DNA from: Phymatolithon calcareum
Taxonomy: Eukaryota > Rhodophyta > Florideophyceae > Hapalidiales
Direction: 5' to 3'
DNA: 64,000 nucleotides
Assembly: GCA_977006965.1 (NCBI GenBank)
Contig: OZ345364.1
Location: 1,674,001-1,738,000 of the forward strand
Each line of letters begins with the position of its first letter. The first letter of the stretch is position 1. The notes below the pieces were generated by a model. The model ran no database searches. It was not told where the DNA came from and worked only from the letters and a program-made list of their open reading frames with translations. Positions 41,337 through 52,100 of the stretch are shown piece after piece. The position numbers were made by a program, and so were the translations under genes.

Positions 41337-42117
41337 TTGCCGGATGCAATGAGTATGGCGATGTGGACGACAATTGAAATAAACTGGCGAAAATACCCAT
41401 GCCAACCGTGGCCGTCAGCTACCCGGACCGATGGAGAAGGAATGCAGAAGCTACTTGATATAGCGACTACCTGGGCGAAGGAAAATGGTTTGATCTGGAA
41501 CACAAAGCCAGGAAAGAGCGAGATCCTTAAATACAAGGGACTCAGGAAACAAAACTTCCACGTTGCGGGTCGAGCTCTTCATCAAACTTGGAGGCTCTCG
41601 TATCTCGGTATAAGCATGAACTACAAAGGCGTAACAGACGACATGGCGTTCTCAACAGTACGAAATGCAGTGAGACATTAAGGAGGCAACCAAGGACAAG
41701 GAGTGCCTCAAGAAATATGAAGATCTGCAGCATGCTCTCGATAAAGCCAAGGAGGGCTCAGTCTCAAAGAAAAGGCGACGATAAGAAATAATTGCGTTAT
41801 GGGCAGAGGAAGAAGAGAGAAGATCGCTCGAGATACCAACTGATTCGAACAATCTACCGATGGTTCTCCGCGTAAAAGAAAGGTCTACACGGTTGCGATG
41901 CCTACGGCTGATATTTAATAGAGCACCTCTTTGGAGAAAATCAGTACTTGGTGCTTACTTTGGTGTCACAGCCGTCATTGAGCTGCTCGCGCTCCAACGC
42001 ATTCTATCTTTATCCAAGATTAGTCCTGAAATTGAATATGAATGTACGCGACTCACTGCAGCACTTGTTTGGAGAGAAATACGAATCAAGGATATACTGA
42101 GTAGTCAAACTACGTGA
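41337..42117 (+). pseudogene. Decayed LINE-type (non-LTR) reverse transcriptase fragment
   Basis: The frame 41,337-41,681 contains LLDIATTWAKENGLIWNTK, then SEILKYKG, then HVAGRALHQTWRLSYLGI. This pattern (line-up helix, WA-NG-WN-KSE-L, L-G-YLG) follows the catalytic box in LINE reverse transcriptases. The FADD box itself is not visible and the frame stops at 41,681. A second open frame, 41,860-42,117 (RLRCLRLIFNRAPLWRKSVLGAYFGV), may be the downstream region in another frame. The element is broken and its ends are undefined. Confidence 0.5.
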
Positions 42118-44180
42118 GCTTAGAATATGGTGCGAAAGCGGCCCTGTTACTCTTCCAGAGAGGCCTTGGGAGCTTTTAAAATAAATCAACACATATCTCC
42201 CGCTAGCCGGACCCGTATGGTCGAGCCATGATGAGTCCGCCCGTCGACCACACACGAACGATTACTGTTCCCAAAGTCGCTACTCTCCGCTTCGACGCCT
42301 CATGCTGGCCGCTCACGGAATAGGGTAGGGTTTCCACAGAAAATCTGACTCCATTTGCACTCGAGGGAGCGTTTACGGCATAGGAAGCAGCGAGTAACGC
42401 TTGGCAAGCATTCTTCGGTGCCGCAGCTGGAAATGTCTCCGCCTTCGCGTTCAAACGCCTCCAATAAGATAGAGTAAGCGTAGCAACAACAAAGATGCAT
42501 GACGAAACCTCCGTGGGATATGACTTGCCTTATAGAATGCCCATCTGTAATTCCCTTGAAATTTCCGCAACGGCATTCAGAACGTGTATCAACAGTTCCA
42601 GCTTTGTACGAAAACCTTGTCAAAAAGTCGTTTGCACACATGACGTGCTCGCAATGGGGATATATATCTCGATTTTCTTCATAGTGGCCCAACAGTCTTA
42701 CATGACAACATGGTCAATGCGCAATTTTCCTTGAACGACTATGTCGCTTTGGCATTTCGACACGAAATGGAGAGACTGCTGGAATTAATCTCGTTGACAT
42801 GACTTTGGGCAAACGCCTCCGTCGGTCGGACGTCAAGGAGATGTCAACCATCCTTTATCTTTTCGTGAGTCTCCGTTCGAGTGACCTGCGACATATTCCG
42901 ATGCAGGCAAATCTGGTTGGCTTAGCTGATCGGGTTGCGATGCCGAGCGAGTGATGCGGAAGGAAGACGAGCACGGCTACCGAATGTGGGAGGCTGTGAT
43001 GACTGCGGTATGCGTCTCAGGGACTGAGGGGATGTTGCAAATTTGACGTCAAGGTCGCAGGCAAACGTCGAGCGGCTTATGAGGCAGTCGCCGGCGGCAT
43101 TGGGATACTGAATCATGGATGAAATGCATGGCGGTACTTAGTTGCCGGAAAGCTAAGGTGAGTTATTGAACCTCATGCTGCCAAGCTGCCTGTTGGACGC
43201 AGTGTGAGGTCCACGCAAATCAGCGACCCGTCATTAGGAAACGCTAAAAAGTCCTTATAGCCTTTAAGTAATTCTTTCGCACGCTTTCCTAGCGCAGCAA
43301 GAAGAGAAAATCGGTGACAGTAGCCGTCGATGTTTCCGATGAAGTAAAGCATGACATTTTCTGAAGTGGATATTGCATTACGGTGTTTTGCCTTTCTTAG
43401 TCAAAAAATCCCACTCCGCTTCCCCAGTTACCAATGTTTGTTCCGAGCTTACCGTCAAGGAGAATGTTTGCGGTTTCACCCACGCATGTCGGGTTGTTAT
43501 CGTTCTCATGTACGAACGTTCACCATTCGAGGCTGGTGATCATATCCACGTCACGGATGCGGTGTACCACCCCACGCGCGGGCGTGGCAATGAGCTTTCG
43601 GCCAGTTTTGTCCACTGATTTGAAAGAAGACTCAAAGTGGATTTCCGCAATGGCAGTGGCACCCATGGATGGTGCAAAAACACCAAAACCGAACAATCGA
43701 GTCTCGCGCAGCGGCACCCTGTGCAAGTCCCATGGTTCAGCGGAATACGCTTCGGAATTCAACATCCGTGCCGAGAATGAGTACAAATGGGGTCTTCGCG
43801 CTACCAAATATTCATGATTAAAGTCCATCGCGTAATCGCGGTGATATTTGTCAAAGTCAATTCTTCTCAGGTTTTTCATCACTATGCACAGTAGGGTTAA
43901 GAGCGCCATACCATTAAAATCTTGCTTCCCTGCTCTTTTTCGTCGTGTCATCAGACGGAAAAATAATCCGCGGAACTCTTCAGCCAAAAAGAATAACTTT
44001 CCCGTTCAGAAGTTATCTTTTGACGGACATGCTGCCGAGTGTGCCCATCTTCGCCGATTTCGTCGCCTGGAAAAGATATGACTGACTTATAATGCTGCTC
44101 CCCAGACAATGATAAATTTTGTCGACTTACAGCATACACTAAACGTAGCACTGCCCCCTCTGTACGGGCTCTGGTAACTG
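42118..44180. other. Island with two unrecognised minus-strand ORFs
   Basis: Minus-strand frames at 42,692-42,300 (130 codons, Cys-rich: CRCGNF, LCCCYA, CFLCRKRSLEC) and 43,987-43,520 (155 codons, RRPHLYSFSARMLNSEAYS) are the longest. They match no family I can name. Neither has supporting context such as a clear intron or promoter, so I do not call them genes. No LTR sequence is present. Confidence 0.4.
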
Positions 44181-44189
44181 TATGTTTCC

Positions 44190-44840
44190 TGTGTGACGTG
44201 AACAGTTCGTGATGCGTATTATCTCTTTCATAAAGTGTTCATAGCACACCATCGAGTTACGTGCGAACTGTTCACGATATTTAAATTAGACATGTCATAA
44301 ACTATTCACGTTCCACTCCGAACATTGTGCGAACAGTTCGTGATATTTATATTACGTATGTCATAAACTGTTCGCGTTCCACTCCGAACGTTGTGAGAAC
44401 AGTTCGTGAAATGAGTGTTTATGTTGAATCAAATGATCTCCCACGCTATGGAATCTTGTGCAAACGTTTGAATATGCGTGCTCACTCATAGATGAACTGT
44501 TCGCGGCACCTCAAGCAGTTATTTTGCATTCCGTTCTTGATATTCCAATTACATTTAGAATTATCTCTTCGTCCTACGCGATAATATTTCGAGCCAGTGA
44601 GTGATAAGGGGTTTTCCTGTTCCATCATCACTGCACTTTGCACCCCAGTTATGTTACTTGACCAGTTCGTGCTACGCAAACTGCAAGATATCGTTATCTT
44701 ATAACATCACATGACCTATCCTTTGAAGTGTTCATGATGTATTATTTGAACAGATAGTGATTCCACGTGACAAGCTGTGCGAACGGTTCGTGATATATTT
44801 GATACTCCATGTCATGAATTTCGAAGAGTTCGTGGTACGC
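44190..44840. repeat. GAACNGTTC repeat region, including a 66-bp tandem repeat
   Basis: The words GAACAGTTCGTGAT, GAACTGTTCACGAT, GAACGGTTCGTGATAT and variants occur about ten times. Between 44,261 and 44,405 a unit of 66 bp (GTGCGAACNGTTC..., CATAAACTGTTCGCGTTCCA) is repeated twice, with the start of a third copy. The same palindromic word is frequent in the separate island at 27,840-28,410. Confidence 0.7.
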
Positions 44841-44920
44841 ATATGACTTGATACGAATAGGTTATCGCATGAAGCGGCTTATCAGCCCTGTTTTGAGATA
44901 GAAGACTTCCCTTTTTGTTT

Positions 44921-45137
44921 CGGCCGGCGGGGTGACTTGGGATATGTGGCCCCGCGAGAATGAAATTTGGGGAATAATTTTGCCACTTTTTGACTCAGCG
45001 GGAGACATGGGATATGTCACCCGACTGGGAGTTCCGAGCGGAAGACAGGGTATATGTCGCCCGACCGGAATGATATGTTAGGGAATAATTTGAACACTTG
45101 TGCTCCGGCGGGTGACATGGGATATTTCACCCGCCGG
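44921..45137. repeat. Cluster of four GC-rich hairpins with a shared GGGATAT-type loop
   Basis: Interrupted palindromes lie at 44,926-44,956, 44,999-45,023, 45,038-45,065 and 45,105-45,137. Each has arms like GGCGGGTGACA and TGTCACCCGCC around a loop TGGGATAT or close variant. The last has an 11-bp perfect stem (CCGGCGGGTGA). Spacers repeat as well (AATGAAATTTGGGGAATAATTT and AATGATATGTTAGGGAATAATTT). They stand in AT-rich surroundings about 280 bp beyond the 3' end of the minus-strand gene at 45,416-46,337. Confidence 0.75.
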
Positions 45138-45415
45138 CTAAAAAGTAATCAAATTGTTACAAAACATGATGACATTTTGGGCTATTTTAGATCCCTACTG
45201 GAGCTTTTCGGGGCATAATCGGCCCAGCACGCATTCAAAACCGGATGATACGTGAACTTTTTGTGCTAGTTCATCGACGATTCGTCTCTTTTCTCCAGGG
45301 GGGGGAGCGGGGAATTACGAAAATACTGTAAAATGGAGTCATCGACAGAGAATCTACTATGAATTGAGAAGAAGGCACAGCGATTAAATCAAAGGAAGAC
45401 AATTTATTTCGCTGT

Positions 45416-46337
45416 CTAATAAATTACCTCAAATTCATTGTTTTTCTTTGATACGGCATAGTTCTCGACCGCACCCTTGACGTTAATATAAAAGACCCTC
45501 TTCCCATGATCCTTCCAAGACAGATTGAACTTACTGTGTATGTGTGCTTCGAATGGAAATGGAAGTGGAATTTTCGCTGTCGAAACGATAGGATCGTCAC
45601 TCTGGTTGTGTATCGTTTTTAGAAACCCTTCGAAGCTGACAATTTGTGTGTGATATGGCTCCATGCAGTCATCCTGACAGGACTTGAGCCCCGTTTTGTG
45701 AAGCATCAGAGTGTTAGAGAGAGCAGCAGGCCACGTAACATTAATGATGATGAAAAGCCCATCTTCAGCAACTCGCATTGTAAAATTTCTTTCCACTCCG
45801 CTTGGTAAGTGGACAACGACAGAAATTCTTTTCGTAGTAGTACCGGGTTCGGACCAAACCCCCATCGAGACGAGAGGCTTAAAAACATTGTCACCAGATA
45901 CCATTTCCATGCCATATGCGTCCACGTCCATTTCCGAATGTTCCAAGTCATCCTTTACATCATCAGCTTTGATTCCAGCATTTCCACTCCCCTTCTCTGT
46001 GATCCCAGAAATACTGGGTTTGACATCCTGCATGAAGCGCGGAAGCGACCGGTCAAATTGGGCTGCAAATCCATTTTCTGATATAAACTGTAAGTACAAA
46101 ATGAAACAAAATATAGGATAAAATAGTTGAAAATTTACCTTTCGTTACCTCATTGGGAAGGTTGCTGAAAAAGGTCCGGAACCTGTTTTGATCATACTTT
46201 TGGAACTCGGCGAGAGCCTCCCATGTTACTTTTGGGGTCATTTCAGTTGGATCACCTTTTTCGAATAAACTTCGAAGCATTTTACCCGCCTTAGAGTCCT
46301 TTCGAAGGCGAGGGGAGTGCTTCTTGATAGGCGTCAA
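45416..46337 (-). CDS. Two-exon protein gene of unknown function (about 286 aa, start unresolved)
   Basis: Exon 2 (46,077-45,416) and exon 1 (46,337 or further upstream to 46,139) join across a 61-bp GT-AG intron (46,138-46,078; donor AAAG|GTAAAT, acceptor TATCAG|AA) to read NEVTK-ENGFAAQFDRSL in one frame. No good ATG is seen at the 5' end: the frame is open upstream to about 46,370 and the first Met inside is in KMLRSLF, so another exon may exist. The N-terminus is Lys-rich. The middle is acidic (DDVKDDLEHSEMDVD). The C-terminal ~150 residues contain RISVVVHLPSGVER, FIIINVTWPAAL and AKIPLPFPFEAHIHSKF, a pattern I loosely recall from uncharacterised diatom proteins. The stop is TAG at 45,416-45,418, with a possible AATAAA at 45,403-45,408. 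Function is unknown. It is the best host-gene candidate here. Confidence 0.7.
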
Positions 46338-47140
46338 GATATCACCCGAACTTTCGTCTTTGCTTCTTTATACTGGCTATTGGTCTCGTGAGATACTAAT
46401 ATATGTGTTTTTAAGGTGCCATTTAGCTTACAGCACTTAGCATAGATTTTAGCTAAGACATAATCTAAAAATACGCAGTGGATCACAACTTCACAATAAT
46501 AATCTACTTTGATCGTGAGCAGGGATACACAAATCATCCAATTAGAGATAGAATACAGTCATTTTTCTTCTAGTACATCAGGTGCATAGATTTGGTTGTG
46601 TGTGATATGACTATATGAGCATCGTGGATGCACATGTCCTGGTCTTCTTAACATGGCCGGCCATAATGGTGACATTCCACGAGAATACGTATTAAAAGCA
46701 GCTCTAAATTACGCTTCAATACATTCATAATTTGCCTAAGTTTGACATAGTCGACAACATATGACTACGATAAGTTACGTAAGCCGTATATATCAGCATC
46801 TCATACGTGCAATAATCCCATGTATTTGGAAGCAATCGCATTATATTTTATGATATTTCGGATTCTACCTTGTTGGTTTGCCTCCTGCATCTTACTTCTA
46901 GAAGTTGAGCGTGACGTCACAAATTTCATATTTTAGAGCTTTTTTCTTTTCATGGACATAATGGGCTAAAACAGTCATCCGAGCCTAAATACTAATACCA
47001 TCGTTTCTGAAGGCATGTATGTAGTTAAATATGAAAACAAAGTGTTTTAATTCTAAACCGCAGTATTTTATTTCATATTCAATTATATGATATAGCACAA
47101 TGATTATTTATATAATGAGCAATGAAACTTGCTGAGCATT
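46338..47140. other. AT-rich spacer, nothing recognised
   Basis: No supported gene or repeat. It may include the 5' flank or an upstream exon of the two-exon gene. Confidence 0.55.
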
Positions 47141-47530
47141 GTTGGATGGAGGATTTGAGGTTGATGGTTGAGATGGTTGGGTTGGTTGTGAGATGTTCCT
47201 TGGTTTATAGAGTCGGGGCATCAGATCTGGGTCTTATATAGGCCTCAGATTGAGGTATGATAAGACTTCAGATGCTCATTGCACTACTAACTGTGATTGA
47301 ATCAATGAACTAAAAGATTGAAATGTCGACTGTGATTGATTCAATCAACAAAATGATTGAATTACTGACAATGACAAGATCAATCAAGAAATTGATTGAA
47401 CTGCTACATTGTCCGTAAAGATGAAAAAACATGGATTGATTCTATCATAACATATGAGAAATGGTTAGAGACTTATGACATAGGATAATGTGTACTGCGA
47501 CAAGAGCTCCAAGCAGTCAAATTTCCAACA
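47141..47530 (-). repeat. Copia-A LTR, antisense (A3)
   Basis: Complement of the Copia-A LTR with TGTTGG/CCAACA ends. It is about 65 bp shorter than the A1 LTR, chiefly because the 9-bp minisatellite is reduced to one unit. TATATAA and the TTGATTGAATCAATCA block are retained. Confidence 0.9.
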
Positions 47531-47800
47531 CTCCCCCTCGATCGAAGAAGCTTACGAACGTGCAGGATCCAACCCCATCTTTTTCGCGAACTCAGATACC
47601 TTGATTCGACTTAGGGGTTTTGTAAGTGCATAAGCGACCATGAACTCCGTCGGACAGTACTTGAATTCAACTTTCTCGGTTGCCACAGCTTCGCGAACAT
47701 AGTGATATTGAATATCAATATGTTTGTTTCGTTTGGTAATTGCCTCGTTCTGAGTGGATGATATTGCGCCTTGGCTGTCCGAGAAGATGCTTGTTGAAAC
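47531..47800 (-). pseudogene. Copia-A3 C-terminal RNase H fragment, antisense
   Basis: It encodes SDSQGAISS, RNKHIDIQYHYVREAVATEKV, VAYALTKPLS (VADALTKPLS in intact copies, so the last RNase H Asp is Tyr) and ends PARS. A 14-bp deletion just before the truncation removes the residues between the GFNK and IFSDN segments. It is cut off at 47,800 by the Copia-B LTR that starts the second duplication copy. Confidence 0.88.
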
Positions 47801-48245
47801 TGTTGAAAGTGTGATTGCTTGGAGCTCTAGTCGCAAACACACTTCAATATCAAGGTATGATCTCGGTACACGTGTACACGTGTCAAGTCGAATGTCAAAG
47901 TGTCTCAGAACTTTGAATCAAGAAGATTGGCAGTGACACGTGTCAAAGTATGATAAGAGTATGATAATCATACTCCCCTCACTCAGTAGATGATTCTTGA
48001 TTTTTTTCCTGTTACACGTGTCATATGATAGTATGACAAATTTGTTTAGGGTTAGTGTGTCTCCGTCGTCAGTTAGGGTTTTGATCAAGTCTGGTTGTGT
48101 TCTCTGGTCTATATAGTCTTGACCTGAGGTCCGCCAAGTGAATAAACCAAGGAACTCATTCACTCACAACTCATCTTCTACGCAACCAATTCACTCCAAC
48201 TAAACTTTTTCCTTCACCTCATCTCATCCTTAACCTCCAACAACA
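47801..48245 (+). repeat. Copia-B LTR at the left edge of duplication copy 2
   Basis: It is identical by eye to LTR4 (20,182-20,626), but here it follows antisense Copia-A3 coding sequence instead of a polypurine tract. It is again fused on its right to the truncated Copia-A LTR. Confidence 0.92.
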
Positions 48246-48450
48246 CAATGAGCATCAGAAGTCTTATCATACCTCAATCTGAGGCCTATATAAAACCCGG
48301 ATCTGATGCCCCGACTCAATAAACCAAGGAACATCTCACAACCAACCCAACCATCTCAACCATCTCAACCATCTCAACCATCTCAACCACCTCAACCATC
48401 TCAACCACCTCAACAATCTCAACCATCAACAACCAAACCTCCATCCAACA
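48246..48450 (+). repeat. 5'-truncated Copia-A LTR (A2)
   Basis: Copy 2 of 20,627-20,831, with the same TATATAAAACCC change. The primer site GGTTATGGGCCCAG follows at 48,451. Confidence 0.9.
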
Positions 48451-49198
48451 GGTTATGGGCCCAGATAACGCATAATCAACCAGCGCTATCACCTTACCGA
48501 GGGGTCCTCCTTCCCTCTCGGTAATTCATTCTCAACCAATATTCATCATCAAAAGGTTTAAAACCCTGTGGTATCTGCGCCATCCATCGGCCACCCTAAA
48601 GCGACTCTGCAAAGAGTATAATCTACGAAACAGTCTGACAACATCCGTGCTCTGCTACGTGGTGAAAGGGATATACGCTTGAGAAATCAAGTAGTCTTCC
48701 GAGTATCCACCTGGACGCATCTCGGCTCTGCAGAATTCTGTTGTGTGATTGGAAGGGAATCTGAAAGACTTGTTGGAGTACGGTTTACCGATTTGAAAGA
48801 CAGTCTGCCACGCACAGCGCGTGGTCAGTAGGCCCTGTATACTCATCTTCAAGGAAAAGGTCGCAATTATAGCCTCACGAAGTACTTGCTCGGTGGGGTG
48901 TGCCAACATCAATATTGGAATTTAGGACATTGGAATTGACGGATACGTCTTGCAGTGCGTGTTGTCGGCTGCAGGTTCAGGTGTACCAAAACGCCACAAG
49001 AGGTAAACGGCCTAGAGCCAGCCCTATCTTCAAGAGGTATACGGCCTAGAGCCATCCCCAGATCAAGCTCCGGGTCACATTGACTCGACGCGAATTTCCT
49101 ATAAGGGATTGATTGCCTTGATAGTTAACTTCTGTTAACTCGCAGTGGACTCCCCGAACGGATCTTCGACAAGATTTCAAGAACCCCCAGTCCAAAAT
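48451..49198 (+). other. Copia-A2 5' leader
   Basis: Copy 2 of the leader at 20,832-21,579 with one visible substitution (48,913). It has the primer site, the CCGAGGGG hairpin and the conserved leader core. Confidence 0.75.
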
Positions 49199-52100
49199 AT
49201 GGACAACTCGCAAGGAACGCTGAAGGTCGAAAAACTCACCGAGACCAATTTCCACGCTTGGAAACAGAAAATTCAGCTAGTACTATCATTCCGCGAGCTC
49301 GATGAGTACATCGAGGTAAGCCCTCCGGCAAGGGACACAGACGAGTTCAAAGTCTGGCGTCGACATGACAATAAGGCTAAAGCGATTATTGGTCTTTCCC
49401 TTTCCGATGCCCATCTCGAACATGTTCGAGGTGTTGAAACGGCGAAAGAAATGTGGCAGGCAATTCTCAACATATTCGAACGCCATACGCTGCTTAATAA
49501 ACTCGCCGCTCGTCGCAAGTTCTATACCGCCACAATGTTGGAGGGCGAAAAGATACTGCCATACACCAACCGAATTCGTCAGCTCGCATCCACACTCAAA
49601 TCAATGGGTGTTGACATCGACGACAAGGAAATGGCAATGGCTGTCCTGAATGGTCTTCCGGATCGGTATGACAGTCTCATCAGTGCCTTAGACGCACTTG
49701 GGAACGAGGACGAGACATTCTCTCTTGAGTTTGTGAAGAGCCGACTTCTACAAGAGGAGCAACGTATGACTATGCGCCTCGAAGCGTCGACGGAGAAGTC
49801 TGAGTCCACGGCTCTTGTAAGTGCAACTCAACATGGTTCATACGCCTACGACCATTGCGATCATTGCAATCGAGCTGGACATCCTTCTCTCAGGTGTTGG
49901 GTCAAGTTTCCACACCTTGCACCACCGGGATACAAACCTCCGGGTCGAAAAGGAAAGAAGGACAAACCGACTGCCTTAATTGCTGGTGAAACAGAATCTA
50001 TTCGTGTCATGTCTGATTCTGACTACGTTTGCTTAATGGCAAAGGTTCGAAACTCAAACATTCCCGAAAAGTCCACGTCATGGATTATCGACTCCGGAAG
50101 CACATCCCACATGACATTCGATCGTTCAATCTTTGTCTCATACACGGAAATGAGGTCGACAGTCGAAATGGGAACTAGAGCAACTGCAACAATTGCAGGA
50201 AAGGGCGATGCTATCGTGACACTCAGCATCAACGGAAAACAGTCTCAGTGTATGCTCCAAAACGTTCTTCATATTCCGGACTTTGGTTATTCGCTCCTTT
50301 CCGTTTCTAAACTGGACGTATATGGGCATGGGATCTTATTCAAGAGCAAACGGTGCTATATCAAAGCACATGATGAGATTATCGCCCAAGGTACACTCCG
50401 CAAAGATCTATACATTCTAGATCGTCCGGAGAACAAACCCATGTCCAAGGAAACATCCCTCGTCAGCTTACAGCTATGGCACGAGCGTCTCGCGCATGTC
50501 AATTCTACTGGAATCTCCGGCATGGCACGCCATGGGGTTGTAAAAGGATTGCATATCGATCCAGGGTCTTCGGCGCACAATGTATGCAAAGGTTGCATTG
50601 CTGGGAAAGCACATCGTGCTCCTATTCCGAAGTCTAGTAGTTCTCGCTTGGACGCAATTCTCGATCTCGTGCATTCCGACGTTCTCGGTCCAATTGACAT
50701 CCCATCACTAGGTGGCTCTCGGTATTTCATCACGTTTATCGATGATCACTCCAAATGGACCACAGTTTTCACCATGCGAAAGAAGTCCGAGAGCTTTGAG
50801 TGCTTTCAGAAATTTCAAAAATACGCTGAAACACACACCGGAAGAAAGCTGAAACACCTCAACGCACATCAGTTCTCACCTGCACCTAAGGTCAAAGCTA
50901 TTCGGACCGATAACGGAGGAGAATACCTGTCAAATGAGTTCAAGTCATATCTTTCAGAGCACGGTATTCACCATCAACTCACCGTTGCTTACACTCCTCA
51001 ACAGAATGGGGTTGCTGAGCGCATGAACCGCACTTTACTCAACTTAGTGCGCTCGATGCTTCATCACAAAGGCATCGAGAAGAAGTTCTGGGCTGAAGCA
51101 ATGTCAACTGCTGTGTATGTCCGAAATCGAGTTACGTCGCGAGGACTTCCTTCGAACACGACCCCCCATCACATATGGATGGGAGCCGCACAAAACTTGG
51201 AACACTTACGCGTATTTGGCGCTAAGTGTTGGTACGTGATTCCGAAAAAGAAGGTCAAGAAACTCGACTTTCGTACTCGTGAAGCGATCATGATGGGATA
51301 CTCGTTTGCATCTAAGGGATACAAGTTATGGGATCCGAATGCATGCAAGGTGATCGTATCTCGGGATGTTATATTTGATGAATCGGCATGCGAAACTGAG
51401 AATCCTAAAACGAATATACCAATCAGTTTTCCAAATGCAGGGTTTGACCAAAGCTTTCACGATGCATTTGAAACCGAGGAAGCTACTGAAATTCCTCCAG
51501 CGATCATCAAGGTCGAGCAGAAACGCAACTATGCCAACATCCGTGAGGTTGCCGTGAAAGCGGAGGACGTTGCAGTGGAGGGTACCGTGGACGAACCAAA
51601 GGACAACGGGCATGGTCAGGACAGTGGCTGTAAAGAAGAATCTATCTCAACTTCTAATGCTGACGCACCTCCTGAGTTAGTCGCGAAACCCATACTTCGT
51701 CGATCCACCCGTGTGTCAAAGCCACCAAGTGATTTCTGGAATACTGGCCCGCATACAGCCATGTTGGTTCTCGAATCAGCCAACTTTGCAACTGAAACTT
51801 CTTTGTCTTCTCAAGAAGTTCCGCAGACTTTCAGAAGCGCCACGTCGAAAGACAACATTGACTATTGGTCCCCTGCGATTGAGAAAGAACACTCATCTCT
51901 CATGCGCAACAAGACTTGGACATTAGTACCTCGCGAATCCGGTATGAACGTTCTCCCATGCAAATACGTGTTCAAAGTCAAAGACACTGGCCCGAAAGCT
52001 CGCATTGTCGCGAAAGGGTTCCGACAGGTGCACGGAGTGGATTACGGGGAAACATATGCCCCGGTCGTGAAGTTCACATCACTTCGGATTCTTCTCGCCA

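Noticed and set aside
42300-43987. Two minus-strand ORFs of 130 and 155 codons as host genes
   Set aside because: Length alone is weak evidence; no recognised motif, splice support or good context, so they are mentioned only within the island.
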